From Candidatus Gerdarchaeota archaeon (GTDB taxonomy: Archaea > Asgardarchaeota > Heimdallarchaeia > JABLTI01), in the NCBI GenBank assembly GCA_016840905.1, contig JAEORM010000197.1, positions 1-23,843 on the forward strand: DNA of 23,843 nucleotides, given 5' to 3'. The stretch's first letter is position 1. Every line of letters begins with the position of its first letter. Below the pieces are notes generated by a model that was not told the DNA's origin, did not search any database, and worked only from the letters and a program-made list of their open reading frames with translations. Made by a program: the position numbers and the translations under genes. Shown here one piece after another: positions 14,823 through 22,311 of the stretch.

Positions 14823-16079
14823 ATGATACGTGAATTAAATGATTTAGAGTATTTGAACTATACAGTAGGACAACCATATAACATAGTTGTGATGCTTCGT
14901 ATCAAAGGCAAATTAACAATTAGTCTTCTAGAAAAAGCACTTATGAAAGCACAGCAAAGACATCCTTTATTGAAAGTTAGAATTGTACAAAATGAAAAAG
15001 GAATGCCAAATTTTACCTCAGAAAGTGTAGGACCAATACCAATTTCTGTGATTAAACGTCAAAATGATACTGATACTCTCAAGGAGTATCACAAACAACT
15101 ATCATCTCCATTCAATCTTGACAGTAAGGTTTTACCATTATTTCGAGTTTCTTTACTCACCGCTGATCAGAACACTGACTTAGTTTTATGCTGTCAACAT
15201 ACTATTACTGATGGTATGTCAATGGCTTTTCTCATTCGCGATCTTATTAATTATCTCAATAATCCAACTGAGAAAATTATTGTTCTTGATACACCTCTTA
15301 GAGATGATGATATTTTTACCCCTAAAGTGAGAAGAAGCATACCAAAACGAGCTTTTCAGACAAAGTTCATGCTTTTCTTTCTTAGAATTTATCACTTCCT
15401 AATTTTTGGAAGAAGAGAAGCAAAGCAAACGGATTCTAAACACGATAGTGTTCAAATTCATTCGTGGACTCTTTCTGAAGTTCAGACAAGCGAATTTCTC
15501 AAGAAATGTAAAGATAGAAGAATTTCTGTTCATAGTGCAATTTGTACCGCTTTTCTTCCTGATATTTCTACTATTAATAATCCTGTTGATCTTAGAAATA
15601 GATTAAATTACCCAATAGGTGAATCGTTTGGGTTGTATGCAGGTGGAACTGTTGTTATGGCAAAGTATAGACAAAGATTGGGATTCTGGACTAATGCACG
15701 ACGCTACCAAAAAAAATTGATCCAGAATCTAAGAAACAAAAAACTTTACAATGGTAATAAATTTATCAATAAATCCATACAGCTTTCCACAGCACAGGAG
15801 TTTGGACAACTCTTTGTTGACATAGTGAGCAGGCAAGATCCTTTTGCAATAACAAACTTGAGGTCTTTAGATAAGCTGGGGATTACGTTTGAATCAAATA
15901 AATTCTCAGTAATTTCCTTCAATGCAGCAGTATCAACAACATTAGATGCTATGACCCTAGTTGTATTTACTCTAAGAAAGCAAATGTACTTTCATTTTAA
16001 TTACTTAGAAACCAAACATGATTTTGATAGAATAAAAAGAATGTCAGAAAATGCTAAAAAAAGAATAATAGAATCCTGA
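14823..16079 (+). CDS. Condensation-domain-like acyltransferase (PapA/NRPS C-domain fold)
   Basis: 418 residues resembling stand-alone condensation-domain acyltransferases of the CoA-dependent acyltransferase superfamily. The active-site motif appears as QHTITDG (H126, D130, G131); the catalytic second His of HHxxxDG is kept but the first is Gln. A later DLRNRL motif (256-261) matches the structural motif seen in PapA-like and alcohol acyltransferases. There is an early YNIVVMLRI strand, and LEKAL-x8-HPLL near 36-50, which is typical of the first subdomain. No carrier-protein or adenylation domain adjoins it, so it likely uses acyl-CoA or a free carrier. Substrates are unknown; ester-linked lipid or sugar modification is possible. 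The next gene starts right after its stop codon, so the two may be co-transcribed. Confidence 0.75.
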   Translation: MIRELNDLEYLNYTVGQPYNIVVMLRIKGKLTISLLEKALMKAQQRHPLLKVRIVQNEKGMPNFTSESVGPIPISVIKRQNDTDTLKEYHKQLSSPFNLDSKVLPLFRVSLLTADQNTDLVLCCQHTITDGMSMAFLIRDLINYLNNPTEKIIVLDTPLRDDDIFTPKVRRSIPKRAFQTKFMLFFLRIYHFLIFGRREAKQTDSKHDSVQIHSWTLSEVQTSEFLKKCKDRRISVHSAICTAFLPDISTINNPVDLRNRLNYPIGESFGLYAGGTVVMAKYRQRLGFWTNARRYQKKLIQNLRNKKLYNGNKFINKSIQLSTAQEFGQLFVDIVSRQDPFAITNLRSLDKLGITFESNKFSVISFNAAVSTTLDAMTLVVFTLRKQMYFHFNYLETKHDFDRIKRMSENAKKRIIES

Positions 16080-16093
16080 AGTGGTTGATTGTT

Positions 16094-16585
16094 ATGAAAG
16101 GTATTCGTCGAAAAGAAAAAGCCATTGAAAATATTGATGAAATGAAAGCGATCATTACTCGAGCAAAACATATTACTTTTGCCCTTTGTAAGAGCGATGA
16201 ACCCTATTTAGTCACTGTCAGTCATGGATACAATCCCATCAAGAATTGTATTTATTTTCATTGCGCAAATGAAGGTAAAAAGATAGCTATTTTGAAAGAG
16301 AACAATGTTGTTTGGGGCCAAGCACTACAAGATGAGGGCTATGCTCAAGGGCAATGTGACCATCTCTATGCTACCACCCAATTCCGTGGTAAAGTTACTT
16401 TCGTTGAAGATTTCGAGGAAAAAAAAGAAGCGCTAATTAGCATGATCCATAAACTTGATGATAATCCTACTGAGGTGATCAAGAAACAAATAACAAAGGA
16501 CTCTGTTACACGGGTAACTATTGGTCGTATAGATATTGATTATATGTCTGGAAAGCAATCGAAGACTGTAATAATTAGCATGTGA
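16094..16585 (+). CDS. NimA/PNPOx-like flavin-binding split-barrel protein
   Basis: About 163 residues of the pyridoxamine 5'-phosphate oxidase-related fold, close to the NimA-type group that binds FMN or F420. Signs are MKGIRRKEKAI at the start, the VTVSHGYN loop, IYFHCANEGKKI, and a TTQFRGKV strand. Relatives are often annotated as 5-nitroimidazole reductase-like, but real substrates are mostly unknown. The ATG at 16094 is chosen for its GGTTGA site; a TTG at 16085 is in frame. It begins about 15 bases after the acyltransferase stop codon. It ends tail-to-tail with the minus-strand gene at 16587, with one base between stop codons. Confidence 0.82.
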   Translation: MKGIRRKEKAIENIDEMKAIITRAKHITFALCKSDEPYLVTVSHGYNPIKNCIYFHCANEGKKIAILKENNVVWGQALQDEGYAQGQCDHLYATTQFRGKVTFVEDFEEKKEALISMIHKLDDNPTEVIKKQITKDSVTRVTIGRIDIDYMSGKQSKTVIISM

Positions 16586-16586
16586 A

Positions 16587-16844
16587 TTACACATTTGACC
16601 AGAAATTCCGGAAGGAAAAGACAATACCTATTATTATTGCTACAAGCATAATTGTACAAAAAATGATTGTATATAGTTGTATTCGTTTTAATTTTCTTTT
16701 TTTCAAACAAGTTGAGCAAATTGCTGCTTCTTTCAAATCTTTGCCTTTTATTTCCTCTGCATGAACTTTGCAAATCGATTTATAACAAACAGAACAATTA
16801 GTGAATCCTTCCCGTGAGCAAAGATAACATTCGCACATGATCAC
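16587..16844 (-). CDS. Small B-box-like zinc protein with C-terminal membrane segment
   Basis: 85 residues with two clear parts. Residues 4-46 hold a C6/C9, C17/C20, C25/H28, C43/C46 pattern, as in B-box or related cross-brace zinc fingers. Residues 56-79 form one strong hydrophobic membrane segment after a basic KKRKLKR stretch, so the zinc domain should face the cytoplasm. No named family is recognised. GTG at 16842-16844 has a GGAT site; ATG at 16836-16838 is an alternative. It follows the LDH2-family gene on the same strand across an oligo-T run. Zinc-finger-plus-membrane proteins of this kind can act as membrane adaptors, but no function is shown here. Confidence 0.75.
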   Translation of the reverse strand: MIMCECYLCSREGFTNCSVCYKSICKVHAEEIKGKDLKEAAICSTCLKKRKLKRIQLYTIIFCTIMLVAIIIGIVFSFRNFWSNV

Positions 16845-16867
16845 GTAACTATCCAGATACTTTTAGC

Positions 16868-16875
16868 AAAAAAAA
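16868..16875 (-). terminator. Oligo-T terminator after the LDH2-family gene
   Basis: Eight T in a row on the minus strand lie four bases after the dehydrogenase stop codon, with no hairpin. Confidence 0.5.
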
Positions 16876-16878
16876 GAG

Positions 16879-17970
16879 TTAGAAGGGGAAGTCGTATTGA
16901 TCTAACCCTAACTCTTTCTTCATTAGTAATAAATCATTTTGAATACTTTTATTGACTGGAATGCCTTCCTTAGCTAGTTTTTGCTCCATGAGATATTCTT
17001 TCTCACCAGCAGTATAAATGCGTTCTTCTCCAGGAGCTTTCTTCGAGCTACGTAATGATCGACAGATACTACCAGCAATGCTTTTGAAAATATCAAGATC
17101 AATAAATTTGGATACATCTATTGCCAAAAAGAAATGACCTAATTTATAGCCCTTATCTAACGTTAGATCTTTCATGAAAGGACCACCCGATAAGGCTGCT
17201 GAAAGAATTTCAACAAGAGCGGCATATCCGTACCCCTTGTGACCGCCTAATAATTCACCATTACCTCCTAAAGGTAAAAGAGCTGCTTTATCCTTGGTTA
17301 GATCTTTTAATATTTGCACAGCATCTGTTGCTAGACTACCATCCTCATTTATAACCCACCCTTTTGGTACGGGTGTTTCAGTTCGAGAAAGAACCTCTAT
17401 TTTACCTCTTTGAGTAATTGAAGTAGCACAATCTATGACAAATGGAAATTCTTCATCTGTAGGCAATCCGAAAGTTAGGGGGTTGGTACCCATCATTGGT
17501 TCAATACCAAAAGTTGGTGCGATGGAAGGACGAGCATTTGTTACTGCCATACCAATCATTCCTTCTTTGATTGCCATCAAAGGATAATACCCAGCAATAC
17601 CAAAATGAGTAGAATTACCTACTGCTACTGCACCAGTGCCAAACTCCTTGGCTTTTTTAATTGCTAATTCCATTGCTCGATAAGCAGCAACGTGACCCAT
17701 GCCATGACCAGCATCTAACGTAGCAGTTGTTGGGCTTTCTTTTACAGTAGTAATTTCAGTTACTGGTTTTTGGTATCCCGCCTTTATTCTGTCATAATAC
17801 ATTTTTAATCTTTGAACACCATGTGAAGTAATTCCTCGCAAATCAGAGGCGATCAATACATCTGCACAGATGTTTGCATCTTCTTCAGGGACACCTAATT
17901 TTACAAAACAATCACACATAAATTGTCTTAATAACTTAACATCAACATTAACAACATTATCTTCTTCCAT
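16879..17970 (-). CDS. LDH2/MDH2-family NAD(P)-dependent 2-hydroxyacid dehydrogenase
   Basis: 363 residues of the malate/L-lactate/ureidoglycolate dehydrogenase family (distinct from the Rossmann-fold LDH/MDH). Family marks are the RGITSHGVQRL segment (R45, H50), the GMGHVAAYRAM helix near 90-100, NSTHFGIAGYY (H122), MGTNPLTFGLP and GGHKGYGYA. These enzymes interconvert 2-oxoacids and 2-hydroxyacids; malate/oxaloacetate is the usual archaeal guess, but the substrate cannot be read from sequence alone. An AGGAGA ribosome site precedes the ATG. It is divergent from the topoisomerase gene and ends at an oligo-T run. Confidence 0.93.
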   Translation of the reverse strand: MEEDNVVNVDVKLLRQFMCDCFVKLGVPEEDANICADVLIASDLRGITSHGVQRLKMYYDRIKAGYQKPVTEITTVKESPTTATLDAGHGMGHVAAYRAMELAIKKAKEFGTGAVAVGNSTHFGIAGYYPLMAIKEGMIGMAVTNARPSIAPTFGIEPMMGTNPLTFGLPTDEEFPFVIDCATSITQRGKIEVLSRTETPVPKGWVINEDGSLATDAVQILKDLTKDKAALLPLGGNGELLGGHKGYGYAALVEILSAALSGGPFMKDLTLDKGYKLGHFFLAIDVSKFIDLDIFKSIAGSICRSLRSSKKAPGEERIYTAGEKEYLMEQKLAKEGIPVNKSIQNDLLLMKKELGLDQYDFPF

Positions 17971-18153
17971 GATAATTTCTCCTACAAAATCAATTAATTA
18001 CTATTCTTTTCATTAGCTTATGTTCTTTTTTAATTTGTGTATAATATTTGGTCCTAAGTATTAATTTGATTTTGGTTACTTTTTTATACAATGGACTGAA
18101 TGCTTTTTTAATAGAAAACAATATTATCTTTGTGTGTATATTGAGGGTCTATC
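17971..18153. promoter_or_regulatory. Divergent promoter region, dehydrogenase / topoisomerase
   Basis: This 183-base AT-rich gap holds promoters for both genes. On the plus strand TTTATAC (18083-18089) is the clearest TATA-like tract; on the minus strand an AATTAAAAAAG tract lies near 18030. A GAGGGT ribosome site precedes the topoisomerase ATG. No repeat or RNA fold stood out. Confidence 0.3.
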
Positions 18154-20295
18154 ATGGTAAATTATCTGTGTATTTCAGAGAAACCTACAGCAGCTAAAAG
18201 AATAGCTACAGCCCTTGATAGTACGGGTAAACCTAAGAAAGTTCCCACCCCACGGAATTTTGCTAAGGTTCCTGTGTATGAATGTAAGAAAAGAAATGAT
18301 ACTATTTTTGTGATCCCTGCCCTTGGTCATCTTTATTCTACAATAGAAGATTCCACAGGTGGTTGGCATTATCCCGCTTTTAGCTACAAATGGGTTCCTG
18401 CATATCTTGCCAATGAAAAAAATACTACTAAACCATTTGTTACTGCATTCAAAAGCTATAGCAAAAAAGTCGATGAAGTCATTGTTGCAACAGATTATGA
18501 TCTGGAAGGAGAGGTGATTGGAGCAGCAATTGCTATGTTTGCTTGTGAAAAAGCTCTTTCTGATGTTAAACGTATGAAATTTTCTACCCTCACTAAAGAG
18601 GATATTATTGATTCATTTAATACTATGCAACCCACTGTTGATATCAATCTTGCTCATGCAGGATTTACTAGACATGAAATTGATTGGTTATTTGGTATTA
18701 ATTTAACTCGCGCTTTAACTCTTTCAATTAAGCATGCAACCGGAAGATACAAATTAATTTCAACTGGTAGAGTCCAAGGTCCAACCTTAAGATTTGTTGC
18801 TGATCGTGAGCGAGAAATCCAGACCTTTGTACCCATTCCAAGATGGGTAATTGAAGCAAAGATCATTTTAGAAGGGGAAATCGTTCCACTCGAGTATAAT
18901 AAAAAATTCATTCCTTCTCTTGCTGATGCTGAAAAAATTGTTTCCGAAACAAAGGATCACATAGGTATTGTTAGTTCGATTACTAGCAGAAAATTCACTC
19001 AAGAACCTCCATTACCTTTCAATTTAGGTACGCTTCAATCAGAAGCCTACAGATATTTTGGGTATTCACCCAGTAGAACACTCAAAGCAGCTGAAAAATT
19101 ATATCTAGACGCTTTGATCTCGTATCCACGAACTGGTAGTCAACAATTTCCTAGTGCAATTGATCACAAACAAATTCTTAGCGATTTAGCTAAAATTGAT
19201 CTTTATCGTTCTCGAGCAACCAGTATCCTTCAAAAACCTGGATTTAAACCTACAAAAGGAAGTAAAAAAGACCCTGCCCATCCACCTATCCACCCCACAG
19301 GAAAGAAACCATCTTCAGGTTTACGCACAGAAGAAAGTAATATTTATCGCTTGATTGCCTGCAGATATCTTGCCTTGTTCGGTGAAGCAGCAGTTAAAGA
19401 GAGCTTGCGACTTGATATTGATTTTAATGGGCAAATATTTTACCTTCGTGGTATGAAAGTTCTCAAAAAGGGTTGGTTGAATCTTTATGCTCCTTTTGGT
19501 AAAGCTGAGGAAGTGGAATTACCTAATCTAGCTGAAGGTGATAAAGTCGAGTTAGCAAGTATTGAACATAAACAAAGTTATACTCAACCTCCTGCAAGAT
19601 ACAATCCTAATTCTCTGTTGAAAAAAATGGAAGATGAGGAATTAGGAACAAAAGCTACTCGAGCTAATATCATCGATATTTTATACTCGCGAGGTTTTAT
19701 AGAGGATGAAAGTATTTATGCTACTGACCTGGGGTTTGCTGTTATCGATACGCTTGAGAAGAATAGTCCTGAAATAATTGAGACTGAATTAACTAGAAAT
19801 CTTGAACGTGATATGGAGGGTATTAGTACAGGGGATAAGAGTCAAAAAGATGTGCTAATGACTTCAATTAAGCAATTGAAATCTATTCTTGAAAAATTCC
19901 ATAAAAAAGAAGAGATAATAGGAGTTACCTTACAAGAGCAAGTTCAGAATTTAAAGCAACGACAACGGATACTAGGTGTATGTCCTATTTGCAAACAAGG
20001 AGAATTAATCATCACTCGATCTACAACAACTAAGAAACGATTTGTAGGGTGCACTGGATATTATAAGAAAATTTGTAATTGGAGTGCTCCTATACCTCAG
20101 CAAGGTTATGCCGCACCAGCAAAGAAAATCTGTTCACATTGTGGTTTCCCGATGGTATCCATTAGAAAAAAGGGTAAACGACCATATACCATTTGCTCAA
20201 ATTGGTTAAAATGTTCAGGTACACCTCAAGAAGTTCTTGACAATTATAAAAATAATAAAGCAGAAATATTTGATGATGACCAGGAGGAAGAATAA
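18154..20295 (+). CDS. Archaeal type IA DNA topoisomerase (topoisomerase III-like)
   Basis: 713 residues. The TOPRIM domain has SEKPTAAKRIA (E9) and the acidic motif DYDLEGE (D114, D116, E118). The catalytic tyrosine is Y324 in LISYPRTGSQ. STGRVQGPTL (203-212) and the late GTKATRANII motif are also standard. Two C-terminal zinc fingers follow: CPIC with a later C pair, and CSHCG with a later C pair. The end is acidic (DDDQEEE). The enzyme cuts one strand to relax or decatenate DNA in replication and repair. An AGGAGG site for the next gene is embedded in its last codons, and the stop codon overlaps that gene's ATG by one base. The TOPRIM and Y motifs are intact, so it should be active. Confidence 0.95.
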   Translation: MVNYLCISEKPTAAKRIATALDSTGKPKKVPTPRNFAKVPVYECKKRNDTIFVIPALGHLYSTIEDSTGGWHYPAFSYKWVPAYLANEKNTTKPFVTAFKSYSKKVDEVIVATDYDLEGEVIGAAIAMFACEKALSDVKRMKFSTLTKEDIIDSFNTMQPTVDINLAHAGFTRHEIDWLFGINLTRALTLSIKHATGRYKLISTGRVQGPTLRFVADREREIQTFVPIPRWVIEAKIILEGEIVPLEYNKKFIPSLADAEKIVSETKDHIGIVSSITSRKFTQEPPLPFNLGTLQSEAYRYFGYSPSRTLKAAEKLYLDALISYPRTGSQQFPSAIDHKQILSDLAKIDLYRSRATSILQKPGFKPTKGSKKDPAHPPIHPTGKKPSSGLRTEESNIYRLIACRYLALFGEAAVKESLRLDIDFNGQIFYLRGMKVLKKGWLNLYAPFGKAEEVELPNLAEGDKVELASIEHKQSYTQPPARYNPNSLLKKMEDEELGTKATRANIIDILYSRGFIEDESIYATDLGFAVIDTLEKNSPEIIETELTRNLERDMEGISTGDKSQKDVLMTSIKQLKSILEKFHKKEEIIGVTLQEQVQNLKQRQRILGVCPICKQGELIITRSTTTKKRFVGCTGYYKKICNWSAPIPQQGYAAPAKKICSHCGFPMVSIRKKGKRPYTICSNWLKCSGTPQEVLDNYKNNKAEIFDDDQEEE

Positions 20296-20519
20296 TGGCT
20301 CAATGTAAAGTTTGTAAAACAACAATTGAAAAAGGTGATTTTTGTGATGCTCATTCAATTGCTAAAAAAAATCTCGATGAACGGTATGCTGATTGGGTAA
20401 CAGCTTATGGAAAATTATCTCGAAAAGAATACCTTACTATTATGGCTAATGACCAAGAAATTCCTATTGGAGATTGGGCTCGAGAGGTGGCAGATTATCT
20501 GCTCAAAAATGAATCATGA
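20295..20519 (+). CDS. Small zinc protein coupled to the topoisomerase gene
   Basis: 74 residues. C4/C7 and C17/H20 form one likely zinc site; the rest is a helical segment with a YADWVTAYGKLSRKEYL core. I do not recognise a named family. Its ATG overlaps the topoisomerase stop codon by one base, and an AGGAGGAAG ribosome site sits five bases upstream, so translation is coupled. This suggests a topoisomerase-associated or nucleic-acid role, but that is inference from position only. Confidence 0.8.
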   Translation: MAQCKVCKTTIEKGDFCDAHSIAKKNLDERYADWVTAYGKLSRKEYLTIMANDQEIPIGDWAREVADYLLKNES

Positions 20520-20540
20520 TTCTAGTTGGTTGGTGCTTAA

Positions 20541-21503
20541 ATGAAAATTCTCGGTTTTGGACAAATTCTCTGGGATTTGACTGCTAATGTTGATTATTCA
20601 TTCTTAAAAGACTTGGATATGCCTGTTGGTGGTCACAGACTTATCGATAAACCCACTCTTAATGCTATTATTGACAAACTAACAACGCAGGGTATCACTT
20701 TAGTGAAGAATTCTGGTGGTAGCTGTGCAAACGTTATGTCCAATATGGCTAAATTGGGAACTAAAACAGCTTTTTGTGGTAAACATGGTGATGATGCAGA
20801 TGGGTATCTTTATATGAAAATCCTTAGAAAGGAAGGTGTCAAAACTCATAGTTTAATTGATAAAACTCATTCTACTGGGCATCTTCTTTCTTTTATAACA
20901 CCAGATATCGATCGTACGTTCATTGTCTATCGTGGTGCTTCAGATGATTTACCTATAGAATTTATACAAGAAAAATTAGTCAAACAAGCTGAAATTATTC
21001 ATCTTGAGGGATATTTAATCAATAGTAAGGAAGCCCTGACAGAAATTTTTGAATTGGCAAAAAAAATTACTTTTGATCTTGCAGCGCATTCTATTATTGA
21101 GAATACAAGACCAATCATTCAGAAATTACTTAAAATAAACATACCCTATATTTTGTTTTCAAATATTTATGAAGGGAAGGCTTTTACCCAAAAAGAAGAT
21201 GTTGAGAGTATTTTAGATGGTATGTTAAAATATACTAATATCGCTGTTCTTACCTTAGGGGACAAAGGGGTTGTAATTAAAACAGCTAATGGTCAGCAAC
21301 ACTTTCAGGAAGCAATAAAAACAACTGTGGTAGATACTACAGGTGCTGGGGATTCTTTTTCTGCAGGATTTCTACATGAATTTCTAATCTCAGAAGATAT
21401 CAAGAAAGCAGCAAAAGTGGGAGTACAAACTGCAAGTGCGACCATTCAAGAAATAGGCGCAAGATCTCTTAAAGTATCACAAATACCAATGTATAAAAAA
21501 TAA
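20541..21503 (+). CDS. PfkB-family sugar or nucleoside kinase
   Basis: 320 residues of the ribokinase/PfkB fold, ATP-dependent kinases of sugars or nucleosides. The N-terminal motif GGSCANVMSNMAKLG (near 58-72) and the C-terminal DTTGAGDSFSAGF motif (D265-F276, catalytic D271) are intact. The start is typical, with a GFGQILWDL strand. The substrate cannot be named from sequence; adenosine kinase-like or ribokinase-like activities are common in this group. It begins 21 bases after the small zinc gene, so it may share its transcript. It ends tail-to-tail with the acetyltransferase gene, seven bases apart. Confidence 0.92.
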   Translation: MKILGFGQILWDLTANVDYSFLKDLDMPVGGHRLIDKPTLNAIIDKLTTQGITLVKNSGGSCANVMSNMAKLGTKTAFCGKHGDDADGYLYMKILRKEGVKTHSLIDKTHSTGHLLSFITPDIDRTFIVYRGASDDLPIEFIQEKLVKQAEIIHLEGYLINSKEALTEIFELAKKITFDLAAHSIIENTRPIIQKLLKINIPYILFSNIYEGKAFTQKEDVESILDGMLKYTNIAVLTLGDKGVVIKTANGQQHFQEAIKTTVVDTTGAGDSFSAGFLHEFLISEDIKKAAKVGVQTASATIQEIGARSLKVSQIPMYKK

Positions 21504-21510
21504 AAATTAA

Positions 21511-21975
21511 TTATAACTCAAGGAACATATTAATTGCACTAACAGGACAAACAGAGGTTGAAAATTCAACTGATTCCTTAACAGAGGTAGGAATTTCATC
21601 TAGTGAAACGATCTTAAAATTCCTTTTTAAGAAAAATTTCTCAGCTGTATCTGTTCTAAGATAGAGATGCTTAATACCCTTTTCCTTTGCATAAGTGATT
21701 ATTGCTTCCGTTAATTCTTTGCCGATACCCAGCTTTTGTTTTTGAGGGTCCACAGCTAATGATCGTAAAAGTGCATTTTCATTATATAGTTCTAGACCAA
21801 CACAACCTATGAGTTTAAAACTAGATTCCAAATGTGATTCCTCGTACAAGAGAAGAAAATTACCAATATGATCTTTTACACCTTCAAAAGGTAATTTAAC
21901 AGATTTGAGCAATAGTTCAATTGAGGGAAGATCTTTTTCAGTAGCTTTAACGAGATCTTGTTTTGTTTTATTCAT
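21511..21975 (-). CDS. GNAT N-acetyltransferase, ArsN2-like
   Basis: 154 residues of the GNAT fold, which transfers acetyl from acetyl-CoA. The acetyl-CoA loop is Q80-K-L-G83-I-G85, after the LLRSLAVDP strand. The C terminus has the ESVEFSTSVCPVSA pattern that marks the ArsN2 group, often linked to arsenic resistance. No other ars gene lies nearby, so an arsenic role is only suggested. An AGGGAT ribosome site precedes the ATG. It lies downstream of tRNA-Ala on the same strand. Confidence 0.85.
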   Translation of the reverse strand: MNKTKQDLVKATEKDLPSIELLLKSVKLPFEGVKDHIGNFLLLYEESHLESSFKLIGCVGLELYNENALLRSLAVDPQKQKLGIGKELTEAIITYAKEKGIKHLYLRTDTAEKFFLKRNFKIVSLDEIPTSVKESVEFSTSVCPVSAINMFLEL

Positions 21976-22009
21976 ATGTAATCCCTAGTACAATTAGTTA
22001 TTTGTTACT

Positions 22010-22027
22010 AAAAAATCATTTGAAAAA
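22010..22027 (-). terminator. Oligo-T terminator after tRNA-Ala
   Basis: On the minus strand the tRNA 3' end is followed closely by T5 and then T6 runs, as expected for archaeal tRNA gene ends. Confidence 0.5.
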
Positions 22028-22028
22028 T

Positions 22029-22105
22029 TGGTGGACCGGGCGGAATTTGAATCCGCGGCCTTTTGAATGCGAATCAAACGATCTACCAAGCTGATCTACC
22101 GGCCC
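22029..22105 (-). tRNA. tRNA-Ala (anticodon CGC), CCA encoded
   Basis: The minus strand folds into a complete cloverleaf: acceptor GGGCCGG with CCGGTCC, D stem GATC/GATC, anticodon stem TTTGA/TCAAA with loop TTCGCAT, variable AGGCC, T stem GCGGA/TCCGC with loop TTCAAAT. The anticodon at 22069-22071 reads CGC (codon GCG, alanine). The G3:U70 pair, the main alanine identity signal, is present. The discriminator is A, and CCA follows in the DNA. No intron is seen. Confidence 0.96.
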
Positions 22106-22129
22106 ATTTTTTTCATTATTAACTCTTGA

Positions 22130-22137
22130 ATTTAATA
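22130..22137 (-). promoter_or_regulatory. TATA box of the tRNA-Ala gene
   Basis: TATTAAAT on the minus strand ends 25 bases before the tRNA 5' end, the usual archaeal spacing. Confidence 0.45.
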
Positions 22138-22218
22138 CTTATTTTTAATGATTTTTGATAGTTTTAGTAATAAAAGGCTTATTTTCTTAGGTCTTTTCCC
22201 AAATTCATAAAAAGCTTA

Positions 22219-22262
22219 ACCGATTTAAAAAATAGTGTATAATTAACTTTGTTACGTTAATT
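22219..22262 (+). promoter_or_regulatory. Promoter with perfect inverted repeat upstream of the winged-helix gene
   Basis: A BRE/TATA-like stretch (CCGATTTAAAAAA, TATA core 22223-22232) is followed by the inverted repeat AATTAAC (22241-22247), eight bases, then GTTAATT (22256-22262). The repeat would cover the expected transcription start near 22248-22258. That is the position where an archaeal repressor blocks transcription. The downstream gene begins with a winged helix, so autoregulation is a fair hypothesis. Confidence 0.45.
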
Positions 22263-22311
22263 TACTAAACTAAATTAATCCATTTCAAAATTTATCCGTG
22301 AGGGTATTACT

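Noticed and set aside
15406..15606. Hydrophobic open frame inside the acyltransferase gene
   Set aside because: It overlaps the acyltransferase in another frame; the sense frame carries the family motifs, such as DLRNRL, across this stretch.
16433..16773. Several short open frames on both strands around the end of the NimA-like gene and the small zinc gene
   Set aside because: They are shadows of two genes with clear motifs; only the B-box-like frame on the minus strand has a conserved-type pattern and a ribosome site.
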